A stretch of 13,043 nucleotides of DNA from DASZIT01 sp036264255 (GCA_036264255.1 DATARI010000230.1:1-13043), one strand, 5' to 3'; positions 1 through 7,047 are shown, numbered from the stretch's first letter. Notes: generated by a model from the sequence alone, not told the origin. Program-made: numbers and translations.

Positions 1-583
1 TTCCGACCAGCTGGAAGCGCATCGGCGTCCGGCGGGGCCAGCGGGTCCGCTGGGTCGTCTACGCCCTCTTGGGTGGCATCGCGGCGGCGCCGATCGGTCC
101 CTACCTGGTCCTGGTGCTCGTCATCTGCGGTGTGGTGGAGATCGTCGTCCGCCGGGAAGACCGTCCGCGGTCGCCGGGTCCGGCCTCGACCCAACTCGCC
201 ATCTTCTGCGCCTGGCGACTCCGGGGAAGGCTCGGCGCCATCCTCGGCGGTTTGTGCTTCATCGTTCCCGGCCTCATCCTCATCTTGGCCCTCTCAGCCA
301 TCTTCTTAGCCGGCCATCCGCCGAACTGGATACTCGGTGCGGCGGCTGGTGCCGGAGCGGCAGTTCCTGCCGTTGCCCTCCACGCCGCCTCGGGACTCGT
401 TCCGACCAGCTGGAAGCGCATCGGCGTCCGGCGGGGCCAGCGGGTCCGCTGGGTCGTCTACGCCCTCTTGGGTGGGATCGCGGCGGCGACGATCGGTCCC
501 TACCTGGTCCTGGTGCTCGTCATCTGCGGTGCGGTGGAGGTCGTCGTCCGCCGGGAAGACCGTCCGCGGTCGCGGGGTCCGGC
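1..583 (+). repeat. In-frame direct duplication inside chrA, period 399 bp
   Basis: Bases 1-184 match 400-583 at 179 of 184 positions by my count, with differences at 77, 90, 133, 141 and 175 of the first copy. The offset of 399 bp is 133 codons, so the frame is kept. Four of the five differences change an amino acid (P/T, V/A, I/V and P/R). The duplicated unit (about 185-583) runs from the PGPASTQ motif to the RPRSR linker before the second CHR domain. The join reconstitutes an intact PGPASTQ motif where both parents share GGGTCCGGC (176-184 and 575-583), which suggests unequal recombination at short homology. The first copy is already truncated by the window start, so more copies could lie upstream. 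Confidence 0.9.
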
Positions 584-1157
584 TCGCGCCGTCACCCCAG
601 CTGTGGTGGCTCACGGTGCCGCCCTTGGCGGCTTGGGCGCCCTGGCCTGGGTGGCCCTCAAGGTCGGCGCCCTCTCCTACGGCGGTGGGTTCGTCATCAT
701 CCCGCTCATGCAGCATGACGCGGTCAGCACCTATCACTGGATGACCGGTGCCCAGTTCCTCAATGCCGTCGCCCTCGGCCAGATCACCCCCGGACCGGTT
801 GTCCAGACCGTGGCGGTCGTCGGCTTCGCCGCCGGCGGCATCGGCGGGGGTCTCCTCGCCGCGTTGGTTGCCTTCGCCCCGTCGTTCCTCTTCGTCCTCG
901 TCGGTGGCCCCCGCTTCGACCAGATCCGGGCCAATCGCGCCGTCGAGGCGTTTCTCACCGGGGCGGGACCTGCCGTCATCGGCGCCATCGCCGGATCGGC
1001 GATCCCCCTCGGCCGATCATTCCAGCACCTGTGGCAGATTCCGGTACTTGCCGGTGCCCTGCTCTGGCTCTTCGTCATCAGACGCGGCGTGGTGGGCGGG
1101 CTGCTCGTCGCCGGAGCGGTCGGCCTTCTCCTGGCGACCGCCGGGGTCCCTGTCTGA
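3..1157 (+). CDS. chrA: Chromate transporter (CHR family, ChrA-like), 3' part, with internal duplication
   Basis: An open frame runs from the window edge to TGA at 1155-1157 (384 codons), so the true N-terminus lies upstream. The product is a very hydrophobic membrane protein. The C-terminal CHR domain shows GGGFVIIPLMQ (about 683-715) and LGQITPGPV (about 775-801), both typical of chromate/anion transporters. The first-domain signature PGPASTQ is encoded at about 174-194 and is followed by membrane segments such as LGGLCFIVPGLILILALSAIF. Two-domain ChrA proteins have one such N-domain. Here the segment ending KRIG...RREDRPRS occurs twice, because of a 399-bp in-frame duplication, so the first domain appears partly doubled. 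Family members export chromate by proton-driven antiport, although many homologues have untested substrates. The gene converges on the FAD gene with a 20-bp gap and no clear terminator. Family assignment is firm; chromate as substrate, and function with the extra segment, are uncertain. Confidence 0.85.
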   Translation, partial: PTSWKRIGVRRGQRVRWVVYALLGGIAAAPIGPYLVLVLVICGVVEIVVRREDRPRSPGPASTQLAIFCAWRLRGRLGAILGGLCFIVPGLILILALSAIFLAGHPPNWILGAAAGAGAAVPAVALHAASGLVPTSWKRIGVRRGQRVRWVVYALLGGIAAATIGPYLVLVLVICGAVEVVVRREDRPRSRGPARAVTPAVVAHGAALGGLGALAWVALKVGALSYGGGFVIIPLMQHDAVSTYHWMTGAQFLNAVALGQITPGPVVQTVAVVGFAAGGIGGGLLAALVAFAPSFLFVLVGGPRFDQIRANRAVEAFLTGAGPAVIGAIAGSAIPLGRSFQHLWQIPVLAGALLWLFVIRRGVVGGLLVAGAVGLLLATAGVPV

Positions 1158-1177
1158 GCTGGCTTACCTGCTTCCGG

Positions 1178-2344
1178 CTACCGGCTGATTGCCTCTTTCC
1201 CGACCGACCGGAGGGCGCCCTCCGCGGCGGTGATAGCGCTCGACCACGACACCTCGCTCAGCAGGCCGGGGGCGGCCACCGAGTCCCCGCAGAGGAAGAC
1301 GTCGTCGCCCCGGTGGATGGCTGGGCGGTCTCGCCACGAGGTGCCGGGATAGTCGAGGGCACCGGAACGGCCGTCGAGGAGGGAGCGACGACGCCAGGTC
1401 TCCCGATCCCGCCAACCCGGGTAGCCGAGGTCACAGAGGGCCTCGGCCCGGGCGACCCCGTCGGCCAGGGATTCATCCGGGCGCAGCCCCACCTGGGCCT
1501 GGACCAAGCGGTGGCCAGGCGGTGCCAGGGAGGGATCGGGATAGCTGAAGCACTCCACCCAGCCGCTGCCGTCGAGATCGGAAATGACGAAGGCATCCCC
1601 GCGGCGGGCCTCCAGCCCGAGATCGAGCGACGCCACCCGGCCGCTGGGCCAGGCCAGCTTCTCGTCGCCCAGCAGGCGCCGGGCCGCCGCCAACTCGGTG
1701 GCCACGATCACCGGCCCGGTGCGGGGGAGCTCCGTGATCGCCGATCCGGTGTGGACCCGGACCCCGACCTCGACCGCCCGTTGACCCAGCCGGTCGGCCA
1801 GGGTCGTCCATCCCCCCGGGACGTAGCGGGCGGCCGGTGGCACCTTGGTGGCCCGCCGAGCCACTCCGGCTGCGAACGACGCCGACAGCGCGCCGGGGTC
1901 GTGGGTGAAGGTACCCACCCCGGTGAACCGGCTGAGCGCCTCGGCCACCTTGGGCCCGGCCTTGCCCTCCGCCCATTGATGGAAGGAGATGTCGCCGGGG
2001 ATGTTGCGGCTGCGCACCAGTTGGATGCCTCGGAGGAGAGCGGGGGGCGGGACCCGGTGGAGCGAACCGTGGTGGCGCAGGAATAGGCCCAAAAGGGGAG
2101 GACGGGTGGCGCCCGCTACCAGATTGCGGTCGTCGAGCCAGCTCCAGAGCGGCCCGTCGGCGTAGATCACGTGAGGGCCGAAGTTCGCCACATAGGGTCC
2201 CGGCGAGCTGCGAGCCCGCCCGCCCAACTGGCTGTGGGCCTCATGGAGGTCGACCGGGGCGCCCGACTCGGCGGCAGTGATGGCGGCGACCAGGCCGGCA
2301 AGCCCTCCGCCGACGACGGTGATGGGACTGGAGTTTGGTGTCAT
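1178..2344 (-). CDS. FAD-dependent oxidoreductase, phytoene desaturase/amine oxidase superfamily
   Basis: The product is 388 aa. An N-terminal dinucleotide-binding fold (VVGGGLAGL, about residues 10-18) is followed by the acidic end of the second strand and LGGRARS, the ADP/FAD-binding pattern of NAD(P)-binding_8/amine-oxidase flavoproteins. The C-terminus has VFLCGDSVAAPGLLSEVSWSSAITAA, the usual FAD-contacting motif and final helix. I chose ATG at 2344 because it puts the Rossmann strand at residue 8; an in-frame ATG at 2380 would add twelve residues encoded inside the palindrome. No strong ribosome site precedes 2344, so a leaderless or short-leader message is possible. It is transcribed away from the sigma-factor gene, and the palindrome at 2347-2390 begins 3 bp upstream of the start. 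The substrate is unknown: the family includes carotenoid desaturases, protoporphyrinogen oxidases and amine oxidases, and no other carotenoid or haem gene is in view. Confidence 0.85.
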   Translation of the reverse strand: MTPNSSPITVVGGGLAGLVAAITAAESGAPVDLHEAHSQLGGRARSSPGPYVANFGPHVIYADGPLWSWLDDRNLVAGATRPPLLGLFLRHHGSLHRVPPPALLRGIQLVRSRNIPGDISFHQWAEGKAGPKVAEALSRFTGVGTFTHDPGALSASFAAGVARRATKVPPAARYVPGGWTTLADRLGQRAVEVGVRVHTGSAITELPRTGPVIVATELAAARRLLGDEKLAWPSGRVASLDLGLEARRGDAFVISDLDGSGWVECFSYPDPSLAPPGHRLVQAQVGLRPDESLADGVARAEALCDLGYPGWRDRETWRRRSLLDGRSGALDYPGTSWRDRPAIHRGDDVFLCGDSVAAPGLLSEVSWSSAITAAEGALRSVGKEAISR

Positions 2345-2346
2345 GC

Positions 2347-2390
2347 CTACAAGAGGATGGAACCTTCTCCAAAGTTCCATCCTCTTGTAG
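2347..2390. promoter_or_regulatory. Perfect 17-bp inverted repeat between divergent FAD and sigma-factor genes
   Basis: The left arm CTACAAGAGGATGGAAC (2347-2363) and right arm GTTCCATCCTCTTGTAG (2374-2390) are exact reverse complements around a 10-base spacer. The element fills most of the 73-bp gap between the two start codons. GGAAC, the usual -35 core of ECF sigma promoters, reads outward on both strands (2359-2363 on plus, 2378-2374 on minus). I infer back-to-back promoters for the adjacent ECF factor, or an operator for a dimeric regulator. A plus-strand start near 2390 would fit the sigma gene at 2418; a minus-strand start near 2345 would leave the FAD message almost leaderless. I cannot point to a convincing -10 element. 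Confidence 0.6.
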
Positions 2391-2417
2391 AGGTGGGAAA
2401 GCGCTAGGAATCTACCA

Positions 2418-2909
2418 ATGGAGCACCTGGTTCGGGCCGCTCAACGAGGTGACCCTGAGGCGATGGACGCGCTGGTGCGCGAACTGATGCCCTATGTCGG
2501 TCGGGTATGCGGAGCCATCGCCCTCGACCGGGGAGACGATGCTGTGCAGGAGACATTCATCGCGGTGCTCAAGAGTCTCGGCTCCCTGCGCGAACCGGCG
2601 GCCCTGAAGGGTTGGGTGCGCCGGATCGCCGTACGGGAGTCGATCCGTACAGCCGGGGATCGCACGGTGGCCATGGACCCGGACACCCTGCCGCTCCCGG
2701 AGGTGGCGCTCGCCGACATCGCCACCTCCCTCGACATCCGGTCCACGCTGGCCGCCCTCGCCCCCGAGCAGCGGGCGATCCTGGTCCTCCGGGATGTGGA
2801 CGGTCTGAGCGAAGCCGAGGTCGCCCTCGCGCTGAGGGTTCCGGTCGGGACGGTCAAGTCACGGGCGCACCGGGCCCGGGCGGCGTTCCGGGGGAGGTGG
2901 CAGCCATGA
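2418..2909 (+). CDS. ECF-type RNA polymerase sigma factor
   Basis: The product is 163 aa, the usual size of a minimal ECF sigma factor with regions 2 and 4 only. Region 2 lies at about residues 1-75 (DDAVQETFIAVLKSLGSLREPAALKGWVRRI is its recognisable second half, given here in two parts: DDAVQETFIAVLKSL, then WVRRIA). Region 4 spans about 105-160, with LAPEQRAILVLRDVDGLSEAEVA and the helix-turn-helix VPVGTVKSRAHRAR that reads the -35 box. AGGA at about 2406-2409 is a plausible ribosome site for ATG 2418. The stop overlaps the next start as ATGA (2906-2909). No anti-sigma gene is visible; the coupled SRPBCC protein is the only candidate partner. The upstream palindrome with outward GGAAC motifs suggests autoregulation and co-control of the FAD gene. 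The ECF group is not assignable by eye. Confidence 0.92.
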   Translation: MEHLVRAAQRGDPEAMDALVRELMPYVGRVCGAIALDRGDDAVQETFIAVLKSLGSLREPAALKGWVRRIAVRESIRTAGDRTVAMDPDTLPLPEVALADIATSLDIRSTLAALAPEQRAILVLRDVDGLSEAEVALALRVPVGTVKSRAHRARAAFRGRWQP

Positions 2910-3427
2910 GCCAGTCAGGCATCGGCGCGCCGGAGAACGGATGGCCGGTGGCTTCCTTGGATCCGATCGGTCGGGCCAAGGTGTTGGCCGCCACCATTCC
3001 CAGTGCCGCCTACCACCTCGGGGTGATCGACGCCCCCTACGAGTCGGTCTGGCCCCAGGTCATCGACCTGGAGAATTTCACTCCCCGTTTCGACTCGCAG
3101 GTCGATCGGGTCGTCATCCGTCACCGGGAGGAACGAGGCGAGATCACCCGCTTGCGGATGTCCGCCACCACCCACGGGGTCAGCCTCCCGTTCCGGGTCC
3201 GCATCGAAGACGGCTTCTGCCTGATGCGGGGCATGGCCCGGCTGTACCTGGTGGTGATGGCCGCGGTTCCGGAAGACGGAGGTGAGCGCACCCGGTTCTT
3301 GCACATGGAGGCGATCCCGTTGCCGGGCACCCGACCGTTGCGCCGGTTCATCCAGCGCGAAGTGGACTCCGATTTCTCCAACCTGAAGCGGCTGGCGGAA
3401 TCGGGGTTCCCGGAGGATCTCGACTAA
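2906..3427 (+). CDS. SRPBCC (START/Bet v1-like) fold protein coupled to the sigma factor
   Basis: The product is 173 aa. ATG at 2906 overlaps the sigma stop by 4 bp, with GGGAGGTGG at 2892-2900 as a strong ribosome site inside the sigma gene, so translation is probably coupled. The pattern DAPYESVWPQVIDLENFTP (about residues 40-60) is the typical SRPBCC opening strand and helix, followed by alternating beta strands and a long C-terminal helix (RRFIQREVDSDFSNLKRLAE). No signal peptide or membrane segment is seen. SRPBCC proteins bind hydrophobic ligands such as lipids, polyketides or sterols in a deep cavity; some are cyclases or hydrolases, others sensors. Next to an ECF factor and an FAD oxidoreductase it may be a ligand sensor or a carrier, which is inference. 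Its TAA overlaps the stop of the convergent dehydrogenase gene. Confidence 0.75.
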   Translation: MSQSGIGAPENGWPVASLDPIGRAKVLAATIPSAAYHLGVIDAPYESVWPQVIDLENFTPRFDSQVDRVVIRHREERGEITRLRMSATTHGVSLPFRVRIEDGFCLMRGMARLYLVVMAAVPEDGGERTRFLHMEAIPLPGTRPLRRFIQREVDSDFSNLKRLAESGFPEDLD

Positions 3428-4488
3428 CCCTCGGCCCCGCCGTCTTCGAGCAAGGACGAGAGAATGCGGCGCCGGTGGTCGGCGGCCGATCCCCACGACT
3501 CGGCCAGGGCCCACGCCCGCTTCAGGTACAAGTGGAGGTCGCACTCCCAGGTGTAGCCGATGGCCCCGTGCACCTGGAGCGACACCCGGGCCGCCTCGGT
3601 GGCGGCGTCCGACGCGTAGGCCTTGGCCAGGGAGGCGTGGCGGGAGCCGTCGGGGGACCCGCCGAGCTCCTCGTCGTCGAGGGACCAGGCGGCGGCATAG
3701 ACGGCTGGGCGGGCGAACTCGAGTTTGACCTGGGCTCCCGCCAACAGATGCTTGACCGCCTGGAAGCTGCCGATCGGCTTCCCGAATTGATTGCGTTCCT
3801 TGGCGTAGGCGGCCGCCAGGGTGATCATCCGGTCGGCCAGACCCAGCAGTTCGGCGGCGGTGGCGACCGAAGCCCGGTCGGCCAGATCCTCCAGGGTCGA
3901 GCGGGCCTCCCCGCCGGAGGCAATGAGGGTGGCCGGCGACGGGTCCCAATCCACGGTGCCGAGCCGGCGGGTGGGATCGAGGGAGGCCACCGGGATGACG
4001 GTGAGGTCGGCGACGGGAACCGCGTGGAGCTCGGAGGCCCCTCCATCGGGATCGGGGGCGGCCGGCAGGATGAACAGGTCGGCGCCGTCGGCGGCGGCCA
4101 CCAACCGGCTCCCGTCTACCGGTGCCACCGCGGCGGTGAGCCGTCCCTCGCCCATGCCCTGCAACCAGCCGGCGACGCGCTCGGAGGGGAATCCCGACAG
4201 CAACGGGGCGGCCAGTGCGGTCGTCTCGATCAGCGGCTCGGGGAGCGCCGCCCGCCCGGCCTCCTCCAGCAGAGGCACCAGATCGAGGAGGTGGAGACCG
4301 AGGCCGCCGTAAGCTTCTGGCACCGTCAGCCCGACGACCCCCATCTCGGCCAAGGTGGCCCACCGGCCACTGCGGGCGGCCGGGGTGGCGAAGGCGGCCC
4401 GCAGGTCGTCGGGTGTGCACTCCTTATCCAGCACCTGGCGTACCGCATCCCGGAACTGGGTCTGCTGTTCGGTGAAGGCGAATCGCAC
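3424..4488 (-). CDS. Acyl-CoA dehydrogenase, FadE32/FadE33-like partner subunit
   Basis: The product is 354 aa and starts at GTG 4488, placed by AGGAG about 8 bases upstream and by the ACAD opening MRFAFTEQQTQFRDAVRQ. The N-terminal helical domain (residues 1-110), beta middle and C-terminal helices (200-350) are present. RNQFGKPIGSFQAVKH (232-247) and QVHGAIGYTWE (305-315) are conserved FAD/ACAD motifs. The middle domain lacks the usual EPGAGSD-type loop, and I see no glutamate at either usual catalytic-base position, so this looks like the non-catalytic half of an alpha2beta2 enzyme. It follows the fadE31-like gene with a 19-bp gap on the same strand. In mycobacteria FadE31 is reported to pair with FadE32 or FadE33; that this pair works late in HIP degradation is inference from homology and context. 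Confidence 0.85.
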   Translation of the reverse strand: MRFAFTEQQTQFRDAVRQVLDKECTPDDLRAAFATPAARSGRWATLAEMGVVGLTVPEAYGGLGLHLLDLVPLLEEAGRAALPEPLIETTALAAPLLSGFPSERVAGWLQGMGEGRLTAAVAPVDGSRLVAAADGADLFILPAAPDPDGGASELHAVPVADLTVIPVASLDPTRRLGTVDWDPSPATLIASGGEARSTLEDLADRASVATAAELLGLADRMITLAAAYAKERNQFGKPIGSFQAVKHLLAGAQVKLEFARPAVYAAAWSLDDEELGGSPDGSRHASLAKAYASDAATEAARVSLQVHGAIGYTWECDLHLYLKRAWALAESWGSAADHRRRILSSLLEDGGAEG

Positions 4489-4507
4489 GGTGCTGGCTCC
4501 TGACCCG

Positions 4508-5680
4508 TCAGCCCCGGGGCAGCCCGAGCAGGCGCTCGGCCACCACATTGCGCTGGATCTCGTTGGTGCCGGCGTAGATCGGTCCGGCCAGGGCGAACAG
4601 GAAGCCGTCGAGCCACGGGTTGCCGGCGGCTCCGCCCCCACCGGTGAGTTCGGCCTCCGGTCCGAGGAGCCCGAGCGCCGCCCGATAGATGGCCAAGTCG
4701 GTCTCCGACCAGTGGATCTTGTTGGCACTGGCCTCCGGGCCGACGGTGCCGCCGGCCAGCACCCGGCACGCCGTCCAGTAGGTGTTGAGCCGGTACGCCT
4801 CGGCATCCATCCAGGCCTGGGCCACCGCGTCGGCCGAGTGGGCCGCGCGGGCAGGGTCCCGGTCCAGTTGGTCGGCGTAGAGCGAGACCAATCGGGACAC
4901 CGCCTCGGTGTAGCGGGCCGGGCTGCGAAGGCTGAGGCCCCGCTCGGACCCGGCGGTGGCCATGGCCACGCTCCAGCCCTGGCCGACGTCGCCGAGCACC
5001 TGCGAATCGGGGACGAAGACACTCTCGAAGAAGATCTCGGCAAATCCGGGCTCGCCGTCGATCTGAGGGATCGGGCGGATGGTTACCCCCGGCGAGTCGG
5101 TGGCCAGCAGGAAGTAGGTGAGGCCACGGTGGCGCTCGGCGCCGGGATCGGTCCGGAACAACCCGAAGCACCATTCCGCATAGGCGCCCCGGGACGCCCA
5201 TGTCTTCTGCCCGGTGAGCAACCAGCCATCCTCACCCGGTGCCCGCTCGGCTCGGCTGCGGATGCCGGCCAGGTCGCTGCCCGCGTCAGGCTCCGACCAC
5301 CCCTGGCACCAGATCTCCTCACCGGAGGCCATCGGCGGGAGGAAGCGCGCCTTCTGCTCGTCGGTACCGAACTCGAACATGGTGGGGGCCAGGAGGAACA
5401 CCCCGTTCTGGCTCACCCGGGTGGGGGCCTGGATGCGCCAGTATTCCTCTTCGAAGATCAGCCATTCGAGGATGCCGACCCCTCGGCCCCCGTAAGCCTC
5501 GGGCCAGGACACCACCGACCACCGGTCGGCGAACATGGTCTGCTCCCAGGCCCGGTGGGCCTCGAAGCCGTCCGGGGTGTCGAGCGAGGGCAGGGTCCCG
5601 GGTGCCGGCGCGTGGGCGGCCAGCCATTGGCGGGCTTCCGCCCGGAAAGCTTCCTGGTCAGGCGTGAATCGCAGGTCCAT
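4508..5680 (-). CDS. fadE31: Acyl-CoA dehydrogenase, FadE31-like catalytic subunit
   Basis: The product is 390 aa. ATG at 5680 follows GAGGG at a good ribosome-site distance and gives the standard ACAD beginning MDLRFTPDQEAFRAEARQWL; the open frame continues upstream but reads non-protein-like. FAD-binding motifs are WCQGWSEPDAGSDLAGI (124-140) and WASRGAYAEW (161-170). Glu246 in AGSERGLS sits where isovaleryl- and long-chain-type ACADs, and FadE26, carry the catalytic base. At the alternative medium-chain position the sequence is IYAGTNEIQR, with Ala370 instead of Glu, so Glu246 is the likely base. The ending GTNEIQRNVVAERLLGLPRG and overall pattern resemble mycobacterial FadE31 as I recall it. 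It is the first gene of a two-gene operon with the partner subunit, divergent from the thiolase and facing the operator at 5776-5792. The natural substrate is inferred to be a CoA thioester from steroid C/D-ring breakdown. Confidence 0.85.
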   Translation of the reverse strand: MDLRFTPDQEAFRAEARQWLAAHAPAPGTLPSLDTPDGFEAHRAWEQTMFADRWSVVSWPEAYGGRGVGILEWLIFEEEYWRIQAPTRVSQNGVFLLAPTMFEFGTDEQKARFLPPMASGEEIWCQGWSEPDAGSDLAGIRSRAERAPGEDGWLLTGQKTWASRGAYAEWCFGLFRTDPGAERHRGLTYFLLATDSPGVTIRPIPQIDGEPGFAEIFFESVFVPDSQVLGDVGQGWSVAMATAGSERGLSLRSPARYTEAVSRLVSLYADQLDRDPARAAHSADAVAQAWMDAEAYRLNTYWTACRVLAGGTVGPEASANKIHWSETDLAIYRAALGLLGPEAELTGGGGAAGNPWLDGFLFALAGPIYAGTNEIQRNVVAERLLGLPRG

Positions 5681-5775
5681 CGGACCCTCACTCAGGCTGT
5701 GCACGGATTGTCCATTGGTCGATCGGTCGGTCGGAACTGGGCTCGCCCACCTGATGCGGGCGGGGGCGGCAGAAA

Positions 5776-5792
5776 TCTGACACACCCTCAGA
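5776..5792. promoter_or_regulatory. Candidate operator TCTGA-N7-TCAGA, fadE31/fadA6 divergent promoter
   Basis: The near-palindrome TCTGACACACCCTCAGA lies in the 148-bp gap between fadE31-like (start 5680, minus) and the thiolase (start 5829, plus), 36 bp before the thiolase start. Fifteen of its 17 bases recur at 11144-11160 in the other divergent gap of the same pathway. Size and symmetry fit a dimeric repressor site, for example of the TetR family that controls CoA-ester catabolism in actinobacteria. No regulator gene lies in the window. The CTGACA within it could double as a -35 box for the plus-strand promoter, but I find no convincing -10. The rest of 5681-5828 shows nothing I can name. 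Confidence 0.65.
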
Positions 5793-5828
5793 CTTTCGGC
5801 AATTGGGCGGATCGGGCACAATGATCCC

Positions 5829-7034
5829 ATGCCCAACGCCGTGATTGTCGATGCCGTCCGCACCCCAGTGGGGAAGAGGAACGGCCGGCTGTCCGGTTGG
5901 CACGCGGTCGATCTGGCCGCCCAACCGCTCCGGGCGCTGCTGGAGCGCAATGATCTCGATCCCGCCCTGGTGGAGGACGTGATCTACGGCTGCACCATGA
6001 CGGTCGGCGAGCAGGCGATGAACATCGGCCGCAATGCCGCCCTGGCCGCCGGCTTTCCCGACACCGTTCCCGGCACCACCGTCGATCGCCAGTGCGGATC
6101 GGCTCAGCAGGCGGTGCACTTTGCGGCTCAGGCGGTGATGTCCGGAGCCATGGACATCGCCATCGGTGGTGGGGTCGAGGCGATGAGTCGGGTCCCGATC
6201 GGATCGACCACTGAACACGGGCCCGGGGAGGCGTACGGGCCGATCGTGCACGACCGGTTCGACTTCATCCATCAAGGTCTGGCGGCCGAGGAAATCGCCC
6301 GCCGGTGGGGAATCTCCCGGGAAGCGATGGACCGGTTGGCCCTCGAGTCCCATGACCGCGCTGCCCGGGCCATCGCCGAGGGTCGCTTCGAGAATGAGAT
6401 AATCCCGCTCGCCACCCGCCGGGCCCGGATCGAGGACAAGGTCGCCCAGGCCGGGACCGATGAAGGCGATCCCGCCGATGAGGGCCCGCTGACCTTCGAC
6501 GAAGGGGTGAGGGCCGGGTCCACCTACGAGAAGCTGGCCTCGCTGCCGCCGGCTTTCGTCGAGGACGGACTGGTGACCGCCGCGTCGTCTTCGCAGATCT
6601 CCGACGGGGCCGCCGCGGTGCTGATCATGACCGAGGAGCGAGCCGGGCAACTGGGACTCCGGCCCCGGGCGAGATTCCACACCTTCGCGGTGGCGGCCAA
6701 CGATCCGGTCATCATGCTGACCGCCCCGATCCCGGCCACCACCCTGGTCCTCAAGAAGGCGAAAATGTCCCTCGACGACATCGACCTCATCGAGATCAAC
6801 GAGGCGTTCGCCTCGGTGGTACTGGCCTGGGAGAAGGAGCACCACCCGGACATGACCCAGGTCAACGTCAACGGTGGCGCCATCGCCATCGGGCACCCGA
6901 CCGGCGCCTCCGGCGCCCGGCTGCTGTCCACCTTGCTCAACGAGATGGAGCGCACCGGTGCCCGCTTCGGGCTGCAGACGATGTGTGAGGGCGGCGGACA
7001 AGCCAACGCCACCATCATCGAACGTCTGGGCTAA
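5829..7034 (+). CDS. fadA6: Thiolase (acetyl-CoA acyltransferase), FadA6-like
   Basis: The product is 401 aa. The degradative-thiolase residues are all present: nucleophile Cys89 in DRQCGS, NEAF at 324-327, His356 in GGAIAIGHPTGASGA, and Cys386 in QTMCEGGG. The N-terminal VIVDAVRTPVGKRNG is typical. ATG at 5829 has only a weak ribosome site, but the alignment start leaves little choice. Sequence pattern and position in a cluster with echA20-ipdABC favour FadA6, which in M. tuberculosis is assigned thiolysis of a methyl-dioxo-decanedioyl-CoA intermediate of HIP breakdown; a generic FadA5- or acetoacetyl-type thiolase cannot be excluded. Residues about 196-220 (RRARIEDKVAQAG, then DEGDPADEGP) form an acidic, charged stretch that seems longer than the corresponding loop in mycobacterial FadA6. 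It is probably controlled by the operator at 5776-5792. Confidence 0.85.
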   Translation: MPNAVIVDAVRTPVGKRNGRLSGWHAVDLAAQPLRALLERNDLDPALVEDVIYGCTMTVGEQAMNIGRNAALAAGFPDTVPGTTVDRQCGSAQQAVHFAAQAVMSGAMDIAIGGGVEAMSRVPIGSTTEHGPGEAYGPIVHDRFDFIHQGLAAEEIARRWGISREAMDRLALESHDRAARAIAEGRFENEIIPLATRRARIEDKVAQAGTDEGDPADEGPLTFDEGVRAGSTYEKLASLPPAFVEDGLVTAASSSQISDGAAAVLIMTEERAGQLGLRPRARFHTFAVAANDPVIMLTAPIPATTLVLKKAKMSLDDIDLIEINEAFASVVLAWEKEHHPDMTQVNVNGGAIAIGHPTGASGARLLSTLLNEMERTGARFGLQTMCEGGGQANATIIERLG

Positions 7035-7047
7035 GTCGGTGGGAGCG

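Noticed and set aside
2345..2380. Upstream ATG at 2380 as start of the FAD gene
   Set aside because: It would place the Rossmann strand twelve residues further in, put coding sequence in the palindrome and leave no separate promoter; 2344 fits the family better.
2347..2390. Palindrome read as a transcription terminator
   Set aside because: It lies between two divergent start codons, not after a gene, and has no T-run.
2915..4420. Long minus-strand open frame (501 codons) over the SRPBCC and dehydrogenase genes
   Set aside because: Its product is Arg/Gly/Pro-rich with no domain pattern, and it overlaps two convincing genes; long spurious frames are expected at this GC content.
4355..5824. 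Long plus-strand open frame (489 codons) opposite the fadE31-like gene
   Set aside because: It is a shadow: compositionally biased, with no recognisable motif, while the minus strand holds complete acyl-CoA dehydrogenase motifs.
5681..5828. KstR2-type CAAG...CTTG operator in the steroid-gene promoter
   Set aside because: I found no such palindrome in this gap or in 11053-11195; only the TCTGA-N7-TCAGA element is present.
5688..7001. Long minus-strand open frame (437 codons) opposite the thiolase
   Set aside because: The plus strand encodes all thiolase active-site motifs; the minus product is low-complexity Gly/Arg/Asp-rich.
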